Source of the DNA: Actinomycetales bacterium
GTDB taxonomy: Bacteria; Actinomycetota; Actinomycetes; Actinomycetales; Cellulomonadaceae
Reading direction: 5' to 3'
Assembly (NCBI GenBank): GCA_012514545.1
Contig: JAAZAC010000054.1
Span: 1 to 17,851, forward strand
Length of the DNA stretch: 17,851 nt
Part shown: positions 4,241 to 11,678 of the stretch, in pieces
Position numbering within the stretch: position 1 is the stretch's first letter
How the letters are laid out: each line of letters starts with the position of its first letter
Notes under the pieces: generated by a model
What the model saw: the letters and a program-made list of their open reading frames with translations, nothing else
Told to the model about the DNA's origin: nothing
Database searches by the model: none
Translations under genes and position numbers: made by a program

Positions 4241-6961
4241 GTGAGCACCAGAAGCCGTGGCGAGACCGCCGCGATCCCGACGCAGAAGCACGGCCCCGCG
4301 GCCGCGTCGATCGACGCGCTCGTGGCCGGCGCCACCAAGGCCCTCGCGGCCTACGCCAGCCTCACCCAGGAGGACGTGGACCACATCGTCAAGAAGGCGT
4401 CCGTCGCCGCGCTCAACAAGCACGGCGAGCTCGCCCGCCTGGCGGTGGAGGAGACCGGCCGCGGCGTCTTCGAGGACAAGGCCGTCAAGAACATCTTCGC
4501 GTGCGAGCACGTCACGCACTCGATGGCCGACCTCAAGACCGTCGGCATCGTCGGCCGGGACGACCTGCACGGCATCGTGGAGATCGCCGAGCCGGTCGGC
4601 GTCATCTGCGGCGTCACGCCCGTGACCAACCCGACGTCCACCGCGATCTTCAAGGCGCTCATCGCCCTGAAGACCCGCAACCCGATCATCTTCGCGTTCC
4701 ACCCGTCCGCGCAGGAGAGCTCGGTCGCCGCGGCCCGCGTCGTGCGCGACGCGGCCGTCGCCGCCGGCGCCCCCGAGCACTGCATCCAGTGGATCGCCGA
4801 GCCGAGCATCCAGGCCACGAACGAGCTCATGAACCACCCGGGCGTCGCGCTCGTGCTCGCCACCGGCGGCAACGGGATGGTCCGGGCCGCGTACTCGTGC
4901 GGCAAGCCCGCCCTCGGCGTCGGCGCCGGCAACGTGCCCGCCTACATCGAGCGGACCGCCCGGCTCGCCCGCGCCGTCAACGACGTCGTCATGTCCAAGG
5001 CGTTCGACAACGGCATGATCTGCGCCTCCGAGCAGGCCGCGATCCTCGACGACGCGATCTACGACGCCGCGATGGCGGAGTTCGCCCGGCTGCACGCGTA
5101 CCGCTGCTCGCCGGAGGAGAAGGCGAAGCTCGAGCGCCTCATCTTCGGCGTCGACGCGGCCGGCGCGAACTGCGCGGAGGCCAAGCTCAACGCCGCCGTC
5201 GTCGGCCAGAGCGCCGTGCGCGTCGCCGAGATGGCCGGCTTCACGGTCCCCGCGGACACGTCGATCCTCCTGGCCGAGGTGTCCGGGGTCGGCCCGGCGG
5301 AGCCGCTGACGCGCGAGAAGCTCTGCCCGGTCCTCGCGGTCCTCCGCGCGGAGACCACCGAGCACGGCATCACGCTGGCCGAGCAGATGGTCGAGTTCGA
5401 CGGCCTGGGCCACAGCGCCGCGATCCACTCCGAGGACGCCGCGCTCGTCGAGGAGTTCGGCCGGCGCGTCAAGGCGGTCCGGGTCATCTGGAACTCGCCC
5501 GCGTCGCTCGGCGGCATCGGCGACATCTACAACGCCTTCATCCCGTCGCTGACCCTCGGCTGCGGGTCGTACGGCGCGAACTCGGTGTCCAACAACGTCT
5601 CGGCGGTGAACCTCCTGAACATCAAGCGCATCGGGCGCCGGAACAACAACCTCCAGTGGTTCAAGGTCCCGGCCAAGACGTACTTCGAGCCGAACGCGAT
5701 CCGCTACCTCGAGGACATGGCGGACGTGAACCGGGTGACGATCGTCACCGACCCGACGATGACCCGCCTCGGGTTCGTCGACAAGGTGCTCGACGTGCTC
5801 GCCCGCCGGCCGAACAAGGTCGCGCTGCAGATCATCGACAACGTCGAGCCGGAGCCCAGCATCTCGACCGTCGACCGCGGCGCCGAGCTCATGCGCGAGT
5901 TCCGTCCGGACACGATCATCGCCCTGGGCGGCGGCTCGCCGATGGACGCGGCCAAGGTCATGTGGCTGCGCTACGAGCACCCGGAGATCGTCTTCTCCGA
6001 CATGCGGGAGAAGTTCTTCGACGTCCGCAAGCGCGCGTTCAAGTTCCCGACGCTCGGGAACCTCGCCAAGCTCGTCTGCATCCCGACGACGTCGGGCACG
6101 GGCGCCGAGGTCACCCCCTTCGCGGTCATCACCGACCCGAAGACGGGCCTGAAGTACCCGCTCGCGGACTACGCCCTGACGCCGACGGTCGCCATCGTCG
6201 ACCCGGTGCTCACCGGCGAGATGCCCGGCTCGCTCGCGGCGGACTCGGGCTTCGACGCCCTCACGCACGCCACCGAGGCGTACGTGTCGGTCTACGCGAA
6301 CGACTTCACCGACGGCATGGCGCTGCACGCCATCAAGCTGATCTTCGAGAACCTCGAGCGGTCGGTGAAGGGCGGCCCGGACGCCGACCGCGCGCGGGAG
6401 AAGATGCACAACGCGGGCACGATCGCCGGCATGGCGTTCGGCAACGCGTTCCTCGGCATCGTGCACGCGATGGCGCACACCATCGGCTCCACGTTCCACC
6501 TCGTGCACGGGCGGACCAACGCGACGCTCCTGCCGCACGTCATCCGCTACAACGGCACCGTCCCGACCAAGCTCACGAGCTGGCCGAAGTACGAGTCCTA
6601 CGTGGCGCCCGAGCGGTTCCAGGAGATCGCCCGCAGCCTCGGCCTGCCGGCCTCGACGCCCCAGGAGGGCGTGGAGTCCTACGCCGCCGCGGTCGAGCGG
6701 CTGCGGGACGCGGTGGGCATCCCGCCGTCGTTCCAGGCCCAGGGGGTCTCGGAGCAGGCGTTCATCGGCAAGCTCGACGACCTCGCGATGCGGTCGTACG
6801 AGGACCAGTGCGCGCCCGCGAACCCGCGCATGCCGATGCTCGACGACATGAAGGACCTCATGACCGCGGCGTACTACGGGACGTCGCTGGAGGACGTGCG
6901 CCGGCGGCGCGCGGCGTCGGCCGACGACCGGTCAACCCAGGAGGCCGGGAGCGTCGCCTGA
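4241..6961 (+). CDS. adhE: Bifunctional acetaldehyde-CoA/alcohol dehydrogenase AdhE
   Basis: A 906-residue fusion enzyme that reduces acetyl-CoA through acetaldehyde to ethanol with two NADH, regenerating NAD during fermentation. Residues 1-450 form the aldehyde dehydrogenase (CoA-acylating) domain, with GVTPVTNPTSTAIFK at 124-138 and catalytic Cys261 in FDNGMICASEQA. After a linker, residues from about 480 form the iron-dependent alcohol dehydrogenase domain, with NAD-binding GGGSPMDAAK at 563-572 and iron ligands D672, H676, H742 and H756, whose spacing equals that of the E. coli enzyme. AdhE normally assembles into spirosome filaments. The GTG at 4241 is chosen because GGGAGG at 4229-4234 is correctly spaced from it; an in-frame TTG at 4220 would place that site inside the gene. 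Its promoter region carries DosR- and CRP-like sites, and two strong hairpins end the transcript. Confidence 0.97.
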   Translation: MSTRSRGETAAIPTQKHGPAAASIDALVAGATKALAAYASLTQEDVDHIVKKASVAALNKHGELARLAVEETGRGVFEDKAVKNIFACEHVTHSMADLKTVGIVGRDDLHGIVEIAEPVGVICGVTPVTNPTSTAIFKALIALKTRNPIIFAFHPSAQESSVAAARVVRDAAVAAGAPEHCIQWIAEPSIQATNELMNHPGVALVLATGGNGMVRAAYSCGKPALGVGAGNVPAYIERTARLARAVNDVVMSKAFDNGMICASEQAAILDDAIYDAAMAEFARLHAYRCSPEEKAKLERLIFGVDAAGANCAEAKLNAAVVGQSAVRVAEMAGFTVPADTSILLAEVSGVGPAEPLTREKLCPVLAVLRAETTEHGITLAEQMVEFDGLGHSAAIHSEDAALVEEFGRRVKAVRVIWNSPASLGGIGDIYNAFIPSLTLGCGSYGANSVSNNVSAVNLLNIKRIGRRNNNLQWFKVPAKTYFEPNAIRYLEDMADVNRVTIVTDPTMTRLGFVDKVLDVLARRPNKVALQIIDNVEPEPSISTVDRGAELMREFRPDTIIALGGGSPMDAAKVMWLRYEHPEIVFSDMREKFFDVRKRAFKFPTLGNLAKLVCIPTTSGTGAEVTPFAVITDPKTGLKYPLADYALTPTVAIVDPVLTGEMPGSLAADSGFDALTHATEAYVSVYANDFTDGMALHAIKLIFENLERSVKGGPDADRAREKMHNAGTIAGMAFGNAFLGIVHAMAHTIGSTFHLVHGRTNATLLPHVIRYNGTVPTKLTSWPKYESYVAPERFQEIARSLGLPASTPQEGVESYAAAVERLRDAVGIPPSFQAQGVSEQAFIGKLDDLAMRSYEDQCAPANPRMPMLDDMKDLMTAAYYGTSLEDVRRRRAASADDRSTQEAGSVA

Positions 6962-6964
6962 CGC

Positions 6965-7000
6965 GGGTGGGCCCGCCCGGTCGCGCGGGCGGGCCCACCC
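6965..7000 (+). terminator. adhE terminator, first hairpin
   Basis: GGGTGGGCCCGCCCG (6965-6979) pairs perfectly with 6986-7000, giving a 15-bp stem and a 6-base loop only three bases past the adhE stop codon. Confidence 0.9.
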
Positions 7001-7012
7001 ACCACCACCCCC

Positions 7013-7038
7013 ACGGCCCGGGCAGCTGCCCGGGCCGT
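7013..7038. terminator. Second hairpin, a 26-bp perfect palindrome
   Basis: Bases 7013-7038 read the same on both strands, with half-site ACGGCCCGGGCAG and no spacer. It follows the first adhE hairpin by 12 bases and probably backs it up, insulating the next gene. An operator role is possible, since a palindrome without a loop is also a typical dimer-binding shape, but it is about 90 bases from the next promoter. Confidence 0.6.
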
Positions 7039-7126
7039 CGGCGTCCCGGAGCGACACGGCAGCGCCGCGTGACGGCACCTTCGCGGCACGCCCCGCGATG
7101 ACGGGCGCGCGGGCCGGTCCGCCCAC

Positions 7127-7132
7127 TAGCCT
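7127..7132 (+). promoter_or_regulatory. -10 box of a leaderless promoter for the epimerase gene
   Basis: TAGCCT fits TANNNT and ends exactly six bases before the GTG at 7139, so the transcript should begin at the start codon. No Shine-Dalgarno sequence is seen and no clear -35. Confidence 0.6.
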
Positions 7133-7138
7133 GCCGGG

Positions 7139-8092
7139 GTGATCACCCAGCCTGCGACCGATGCCCCGGCCCCGCTCTCCGGCCACCAGCTCCACCTCGT
7201 CTCGGGCGACCACGAGGCGACGGTCACCGACGTCGGCGCGAAGGTGCGCCGGTACGCCGTCGGCGGGCGCGACGTCTTCACCCCGTACGGGGAGGACGAG
7301 GTCGCCCCGGCGGGCCACGGCGCCCTCCTCGCCCCCTGGCCGAACCGCCTCCGGGACGGCCGGTACACGTTCGACGGCGTCACCTACCAGGTGGACATCA
7401 GCGAGCCCCCGACCCGGACCGCGCTGCACGGCCTGGTCATGTGGCAGCGCTGGCGCGTGGTCGAGTCCGACGACGCCGACCACCGCCGCGGCGCGGCCGT
7501 CACCCTCGAGCTGCGGCTGCCCGCGAGCGGCGGCTACCCCTTCGACCTCCTGCTGCGGGTGACGTACCGGCTCGGCGACGCCGGCCTGCACGTGCGGGCC
7601 ACCGCGACGAACCTCGGCGACCGCCCCGCCCCGTACGGGGTCGGCTTCCACCCGTGGCTGTCGCCCGGCCCGGGGACGCTCGACGAGTGCACGTTCCAGC
7701 TCGACGCCGCCACGCGCGTGCTCGTGGACGAGCGGCTGCTGCCCGTGGGCACCGAGCCCGCGTCCGGGGACTACGACCTGCGCGCCCCGCGCAGGGCGCG
7801 CGGCCTCGACCTCGACGACGCCTACCTCGACCCGATCCGCGACGAGGACGGCCTCTCGTGGGCGCGCCTGACCGGCCCCGACGGCCGCACCGCCGCGGTG
7901 TGGATGGACCGCACGATGGACTGCTGGCAGGTGTGCAGCGGCGACCACATCGACGCAGTCCCCTACCGGCGCACGGGGATGGCGGCCGAGCCCATGAGCT
8001 GCATCGCCGACGCGTTCCGCACGGGCGAGCGGCTCGTCGTCCTGCAGCCGGGCCAGACGCACGAGGTCACGTGGGGTGCCACGCTCCTCTGA
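7139..8092 (+). CDS. Aldose 1-epimerase family protein (GalM-like)
   Basis: A 317-residue cytoplasmic beta-sandwich protein of the aldose 1-epimerase superfamily, which interconverts alpha and beta anomers of hexoses. Family marks: APWPNRLRDGRY at 65-76, ALHGLV at 95-100 with His97, GFHPWL at 169-174 with His171, and AAEPMSCIADAF at 282-293 with Glu284. By comparison with GalM, a pair of histidines and the late glutamate act in acid-base catalysis. The sequence resembles the actinobacterial branch annotated broadly as aldose epimerase more than classical GalM, so the sugar is uncertain and could be a phosphosugar. It has a leaderless promoter, no sugar-transport or Leloir-pathway neighbour, and converges on the carboxypeptidase gene with 15 bases between the stop codons. 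Confidence 0.88.
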   Translation: MITQPATDAPAPLSGHQLHLVSGDHEATVTDVGAKVRRYAVGGRDVFTPYGEDEVAPAGHGALLAPWPNRLRDGRYTFDGVTYQVDISEPPTRTALHGLVMWQRWRVVESDDADHRRGAAVTLELRLPASGGYPFDLLLRVTYRLGDAGLHVRATATNLGDRPAPYGVGFHPWLSPGPGTLDECTFQLDAATRVLVDERLLPVGTEPASGDYDLRAPRRARGLDLDDAYLDPIRDEDGLSWARLTGPDGRTAAVWMDRTMDCWQVCSGDHIDAVPYRRTGMAAEPMSCIADAFRTGERLVVLQPGQTHEVTWGATLL

Positions 8093-8110
8093 GCCGCTGC
8101 GTGGGGCTCA
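8090..8110. terminator. Small inverted repeat built from both convergent stop codons
   Basis: TGAGCC (8090-8095) and GGCTCA (8105-8110) form a 6-bp dyad with a 9-base loop. Its outer bases are the two stop codons of the convergent epimerase and carboxypeptidase genes. It is short, but it is the only candidate terminator between them. Confidence 0.4.
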
Positions 8111-8935
8111 GCTGCCCCAGTCGGTACCCATCTCGACGGTGCCGGGCAGGTACTCCCAGTGCCACGGCTCGTACGGGCCGGAGCCGCCGCGGCGCGCCCA
8201 CGGCGGGTTGTGCCAGCCGTAGATCTCGCCGTTGTCGCGCAGCCACGACATCACCGACGAGTTGCGCGTCTCGGAGCCGCACAGGTCGATCGCCAGGCCC
8301 CAGCCGTGGTTGGACTGGCCGGGCTTCGCGGCGAGGCCGCCCTTCGTGTACGCCAGGCGACGCTGCTCGGCGAGGGTGCGGTAGGAGTCCGTGATGCACA
8401 GGTCGCGGTTGAACGTGGCCCGGAAGACGAGGTTGAGCTCGGCGAGCGCGACGGCGGCGTCGCCCCGCAGCATGTGGTTCGCGTCCCAGAGCCGACAGAG
8501 GTCCGAGGAGGCGATCTGGCCGTTCGCCGAGACCGCGGCGGCCTCGCCCGTGCAGTCCGGCAGGGGCGAGCGGTCCAGCGCCCGGCTCACCGACTCGGCG
8601 AGGCGGACGGGCTGCGCGGCCGCGGCGAGGAGCGAGGTCGGCGTGGTGTCGACCACGGTGCCGGCGAGCACCTCGTACGCCGTCGGGTAGTCGGCGACGG
8701 GCGCGGCGGCGTCGAACGCCTGGGCGCGGCCGTCCAGCTCCTCGACGACGGGGACGACGATCGTGGCCGCCCCGAGCGCGGCGAGCACGCCCACGCGGAC
8801 GGCCCAGCCGGCGGACGCGCCGCGCCTGCGCCGGGCGCGGGAGGAGCGGCCGGACCGGAGCTCCCGGCGGGACGCCGTGGAGGTCGCCGAGGACGCCGTC
8901 GCCGAGGACGCCGTCCGGGACGGACGAGACTCCAC
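8108..8935 (-). CDS. Membrane-anchored D,D-carboxypeptidase, M15 family (VanY-type)
   Basis: A 275-residue zinc peptidase that should trim the terminal D-Ala from peptidoglycan stem peptides outside the cell. Residues 1-43 are a short, Ser/Ala/Arg-rich cytoplasmic tail ending in RARRRR; 44-63 is one membrane segment (inside-positive, type II). A linker follows, and the M15B catalytic domain covers about 140-275. The zinc motif SNHGWGLAID gives S208, H210 and D217; EPWHWEY gives the likely catalytic base E256 and third ligand H259. Two cysteine pairs (C128/C147 and C180/C219) could form disulfides. The GTG at 8935 is chosen although the frame stays open to 9082: GGAGGT precedes it (spacing short, 3-4 bases), and the extra upstream part overlaps a terminator and regulatory repeats. 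The longer form would add 49 Pro-rich residues. Confidence 0.88.
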   Translation of the reverse strand: MESRPSRTASSATASSATSTASRRELRSGRSSRARRRRGASAGWAVRVGVLAALGAATIVVPVVEELDGRAQAFDAAAPVADYPTAYEVLAGTVVDTTPTSLLAAAAQPVRLAESVSRALDRSPLPDCTGEAAAVSANGQIASSDLCRLWDANHMLRGDAAVALAELNLVFRATFNRDLCITDSYRTLAEQRRLAYTKGGLAAKPGQSNHGWGLAIDLCGSETRNSSVMSWLRDNGEIYGWHNPPWARRGGSGPYEPWHWEYLPGTVEMGTDWGS

Positions 8936-9009
8936 AGGACCTCCGGGCTCGGTCGGGCACGTCGCCACCCCGTCGGACGGCGCGGCGGCGCCGGGCCGTG
9001 GACGAGGTG

Positions 9010-9027
9010 GTAACGGAACAGTAACGG
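9010..9027. promoter_or_regulatory. Tandem GTAACGG repeat, MtrA/GlnR-like site before the carboxypeptidase gene
   Basis: GTAACGG at 9010-9016 and again at 9021-9027, so the GTAAC cores recur with exactly six bases between them (11-bp period, about one helical turn). This is the layout of OmpR-family tandem sites, and GTNAC-N6 spacing is known for streptomycete GlnR and MtrA targets. MtrA controls cell-wall enzymes in actinobacteria, which suits an M15 peptidase. It lies 75 to 92 bases upstream of the chosen start. Confidence 0.5.
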
Positions 9028-9040
9028 GTCGCACGGGGGG

Positions 9041-9062
9041 AACAAAGGGCCGTTCGGGGCCC
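9041..9062 (-). terminator. Probable terminator of the CNNM/CBS operon
   Basis: Read leftward, GGGCC (9062-9058) and GGCCC (9051-9047) enclose a 6-base loop and are followed by TTTGTT (9046-9041). A short stem with a U-rich tail, unusual in DNA this rich in GC, about 95 bases past the stop of the operon's second gene. Confidence 0.45.
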
Positions 9063-9086
9063 GGGTGCGTAAGAAGCGTCACAGTG

Positions 9087-9118
9087 GGGTTGTTCAGCCC
9101 TTCGTCGTGGGTTGTTCA
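9087..9118. repeat. Direct repeat GGGTTGTTCA, two copies 22 bp apart
   Basis: GGGTTGTTCA occurs at 9087-9096 and 9109-9118, identical over 10 bases with a 22-bp period, which is two helical turns. It lies between the CNNM operon stop and the carboxypeptidase gene, upstream of the GTAACGG pair. It may be a second binding site for a regulator of the carboxypeptidase gene; I do not recognise the protein. Confidence 0.45.
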
Positions 9119-9154
9119 CCGCGCGCCCGGGGGTCAGCGGGGGTCTCGCGGGGC

Positions 9155-10210
9155 TCAGTCCTGGTGCCGCTGCATGACGTCGCGCACCTCACCGACGAGC
9201 TCCTCGAGGATGTCCTCGAGGAAGACGACGCCGACGACGTCGGGCGGCCCGTCGCCGTCGGGCACGACCACGCGGGCGAGGTGCGCGCCGCTGCGCTGCA
9301 TGGCGGCGAGCGCGTCCTCCACCTCGTCGTCGGGGCCCACCTGGGCGAGCGGGCGGACGCGCCAGCCGGGGACGGGCCGCGCGCGGTCCGCCGGCCCGGC
9401 GTACAGGACGTCCTTGAGGTGCAGGTAGCCGACGGGCGTGCCGCCCTCGTCGGTCACCGGGAAGCGCGAGAACCCCGTGCGGGCGACGGCGCGCTCGACG
9501 TCCTCGACGGTGCAGCCCTGGGGCACCGACACGAGGCGGTCGACGGGCACCATCACGTCGCGCGCGGTCCGGTCGCTGAACTCGATGGCGCCGGCGAGCA
9601 GGCCCTGCTCGTCGCGCAGGAGGCCCTCCCGCTGCGAGCGGGCGACGATCGACTGCACCTCCTCGACCGTGAACGCGGACGCGACCTCGTCCTTCGGCTC
9701 GACGCCCGACAGCCGCACGATGTGGTTCGCCAGCCAGTTGAGCGCGGCGATCACCGGCCGGACCACGCGGGCCACCCACACCAGCGGCGGCGCGAACCAC
9801 ATCGCGGCCCGGTCCGGCCCGGCGACCGCGAGGTTCTTCGGCACCATCTCGCCGAGCACCACGTGGAGGTAGACGACCACCGCGAGCGCGACGGCGACCG
9901 CGACCGGGTGCACCGCGCCCTCGGGCAGCCCGACGGCGGTCAGCGGCCCCTCGAGGAGGTGCGCGAGCGCGGGCTCGGCCACCACGCCCAGCGACACCGA
10001 CGCGACGGTGATGCCGAGCTGGGCGCACGCGAGCATGAGCGAGACGTGCTCCATCGCCCACAGCACGGTGCGGGCGCGCGCGGAGCCCGCCTCGGCGAGC
10101 GGCTCGATCGCGCTGCGCCGCGCGGACACCACGGCGAACTCCGCGCCGACGAAGAAGGCGTTCGCCGCGAGGAGCAGCACGCCGAGGACGACGGCGACCC
10201 CGGGGCTCAC
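9155..10210 (-). CDS. CNNM/CBS-domain membrane protein, HlyC/CorC family, short form
   Basis: A 351-residue integral membrane protein, second gene of a pair. Residues 1-170 are the CNNM transmembrane domain, with three or four hydrophobic stretches (about 5-28, 58-78, 102-120, 136-160), NAFFVGAEFAVVSARRS at 17-33 and GEMVPKNLAV at 120-129. Two CBS domains follow (about 215-340), with ARDVMVP at 216-222, FSRFPVTDEGGTPVGYLHLKD (247-267) and GVVFLEDILEELVGEVRD (327-344). The C-terminal CorC/HlyC domain is absent, unlike its partner. The family is tied to magnesium and sodium/magnesium transport and cobalt or magnesium resistance; the hemolysin name is historical. Its GTG overlaps the upstream stop as GTGA (10207-10210), so the two are translationally coupled and may form a heteromeric complex. 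A long open frame running on upstream is only the other gene read out of frame. Confidence 0.92.
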   Translation of the reverse strand: MSPGVAVVLGVLLLAANAFFVGAEFAVVSARRSAIEPLAEAGSARARTVLWAMEHVSLMLACAQLGITVASVSLGVVAEPALAHLLEGPLTAVGLPEGAVHPVAVAVALAVVVYLHVVLGEMVPKNLAVAGPDRAAMWFAPPLVWVARVVRPVIAALNWLANHIVRLSGVEPKDEVASAFTVEEVQSIVARSQREGLLRDEQGLLAGAIEFSDRTARDVMVPVDRLVSVPQGCTVEDVERAVARTGFSRFPVTDEGGTPVGYLHLKDVLYAGPADRARPVPGWRVRPLAQVGPDDEVEDALAAMQRSGAHLARVVVPDGDGPPDVVGVVFLEDILEELVGEVRDVMQRHQD

Positions 10211-11505
10211 GACGCCACCCGCCGCACGCGCAGCCGCTCCACCCGGCGGCCGTCGAGCGCCTCCACGGTGAGGACCACGCCGTCGACCTCGACGGCGTCG
10301 CCGACCCGGGGCAGCCGGCCGAGCCGCGCCATCACGAGCCCGCCGAGCGTCTCGTAGGCCGGGTCCTCGGGGACGACGACGCCGGTCTGCTCCGTCAGCT
10401 CGTCGGGCCGGAGGAGGCCCGGCACGCTCCAGGTGTCCTCGCCCACCCGGCGGGCGCCCGCCTCGCGCGGGTCGTGCTCGTCGGCGACCTCGCCCACGAG
10501 CTCCTCGACGACGTCCTCCAGCGTGACGACGCCGGCGGTCCCGCCGTACTCGTCGACGACGACGGCCATCTGCAGGTGCTCGCGCAGCTCGACGAGGAGC
10601 GGCCCGAGGCCGACGGTCTCGGGCACGCGCGGCGCCGGGTCCATGAGCGCCGCCGCGGGCACCTCGCCCCGGCGCTCGTACGGCACCGCGACCGCGCGGC
10701 GCAGGTGGACGAGCCCGACGACGTCGTCGTGGGACTCGCCGATGACCGGGAACCGCGAGTGGCCGGTCGCGTGGGCGAGCGCGACGACGTCGGCGGCCGT
10801 GTCGTCGCGGCGCACGACGTCCATCCGGGTGCGGTCCGTCATGACGTCGACCGCCGTGAGCGTGCCGAGCTCGATGGAGTTCGCGAGCAGGGTCGCCGTC
10901 CCGGCGTCGAGCGTGCCGGCCGCGGCCGAGCGCCGGACCAGCGCGACGAGCTCCTGCGGCGAGCGGCCGCCCGAGAGCTCCTCGCGGGGCTCGACGCCGA
11001 ACCGGCGCAGCAGCGCGTTCGCGCTCGCGTTGAGCACGGCGATGACGGGCCGCAGCGCCGTCGTGAACGCCCGCTGCAGCGGCACGACGAGGCGGGCGGT
11101 CGTCAGCGGGGTGCTCAGCGCGTAGTTCTTGGGCACGAGCTCGCCGAACAGCATGGAGAAGCCGTTGACGAGCACGATCGCCAGCACGGCGGCCACGCCG
11201 GTGGCGGCCGCGGTGGCGAGCACCTCGCCGAGCCCGGCCGCCAGGAGGTCGGTGAGCGCGGCCTGCGCGGTGTAGCCGAGGAGGATCGTCGTCAGCGTGA
11301 TGCCGACCTGCGCGCCCGAGAGCTGGGTGGAGAGCTCGCGCAGGGCGGCGAGCACGGACGCGGCCCGCCGGTCGTGGCGGCGCGCGAGGTCCTGCTCGAC
11401 CACCCCGGGGTCGAGGGTGACGAGCGCGAACTCGGCCGCGACGAAGACCGCCGTCCCGGCCGTGAGCAGGACGCCGAGCCCGACGAGCAGCCACTCGGTC
11501 AGCAC
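10207..11505 (-). CDS. CNNM/CBS/CorC-domain membrane protein, HlyC/CorC family, full length
   Basis: A 432-residue integral membrane protein and first gene of the leftward pair. The CNNM domain covers about 1-180, with membrane stretches near 5-30, 66-90, 98-120 and 136-160, the family marks FVAAEFALVTLD at 21-32 and FGELVPKNYALS at 120-131. Two CBS domains occupy about 215-340 (VDVMTDRTRM at 219-228, HSRFPVIGE at 249-257, MAVVVDEYGGTAGVVTLEDV at 313-332). The C-terminal CorC/HlyC domain (about 350-430) ends in VEVDGVVLTVEALDGRRVERLRVRRV. Such proteins act in magnesium homeostasis, probably as exporters gated by nucleotide at the CBS pair. The GTG at 11505 is the only start giving the intact first membrane helix; no Shine-Dalgarno sequence is visible, and the leader contains a hairpin and small reading frame. 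The next gene overlaps by four bases. Confidence 0.93.
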   Translation of the reverse strand: MLTEWLLVGLGVLLTAGTAVFVAAEFALVTLDPGVVEQDLARRHDRRAASVLAALRELSTQLSGAQVGITLTTILLGYTAQAALTDLLAAGLGEVLATAAATGVAAVLAIVLVNGFSMLFGELVPKNYALSTPLTTARLVVPLQRAFTTALRPVIAVLNASANALLRRFGVEPREELSGGRSPQELVALVRRSAAAGTLDAGTATLLANSIELGTLTAVDVMTDRTRMDVVRRDDTAADVVALAHATGHSRFPVIGESHDDVVGLVHLRRAVAVPYERRGEVPAAALMDPAPRVPETVGLGPLLVELREHLQMAVVVDEYGGTAGVVTLEDVVEELVGEVADEHDPREAGARRVGEDTWSVPGLLRPDELTEQTGVVVPEDPAYETLGGLVMARLGRLPRVGDAVEVDGVVLTVEALDGRRVERLRVRRVAS

Positions 11506-11581
11506 GGGGCGCTCACGACGGGAGGGCGCCGCGGCGCGGCGCGCACGGCCGGCGGCCGCGCAGGGTCAGGACGTGGGGCGA

Positions 11582-11607
11582 GCCGGTGCCGACGGCGCGG
11601 CACCGGC
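11582..11607 (-). repeat. Hairpin in the leader of the CNNM operon
   Basis: GCCGGTGCC (11582-11590) and GGCACCGGC (11599-11607) form a perfect 9-bp stem with an 8-base loop, about 75 bases upstream of the first CNNM start on the leftward transcript. It may be a leader structure or only a pause site; no known riboswitch is recognised. Confidence 0.4.
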
Positions 11608-11635
11608 ACGGACTTGAGCTGTCCATGATCCGGCG

Positions 11636-11641
11636 AGCATA
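11636..11641 (-). promoter_or_regulatory. Candidate -10 box of the CNNM operon
   Basis: Read leftward, TATGCT (11641-11636) is a good TANNNT match in the short divergent gap and would start transcription near 11629, giving a leader of roughly 125 bases. No clear -35 is visible. Confidence 0.45.
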
Positions 11642-11666
11642 ACTCAGCGCCCCGAGGACGTTGTGC

Positions 11667-11672
11667 CAGGCT
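11667..11672 (+). promoter_or_regulatory. -10 box of a leaderless promoter for the response regulator gene
   Basis: CAGGCT keeps the key A and T of TANNNT and ends exactly six bases before the GTG at 11679. The same geometry occurs at three other genes in the window. No Shine-Dalgarno sequence precedes the GTG. Confidence 0.5.
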
Positions 11673-11678
11673 GTAGGG

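Noticed and set aside
4193..6538. 781-codon open frame antisense to adhE
   Set aside because: A shadow of GC-rich codon bias; its translation is Arg/Asp/Val repeats with no domain, while the sense strand encodes a complete AdhE.
8936..9082. Longer start (9082) for the carboxypeptidase
   Set aside because: The added segment covers a terminator-like hairpin and the GTAACGG repeats, is Pro-rich without homology, and has no ribosome site. The choice of 8935 remains a judgement.
10211..11494. Upstream extension of the second CNNM gene to a 779-residue protein
   Set aside because: The upstream part is the first CNNM gene read out of frame. Homology of the second protein begins at the GTG overlapping the first gene's stop.
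9155..11505. True hemolysin genes
   Set aside because: HlyC/CorC names are historical; CNNM and CBS domains point to ion transport, with no toxin feature visible.
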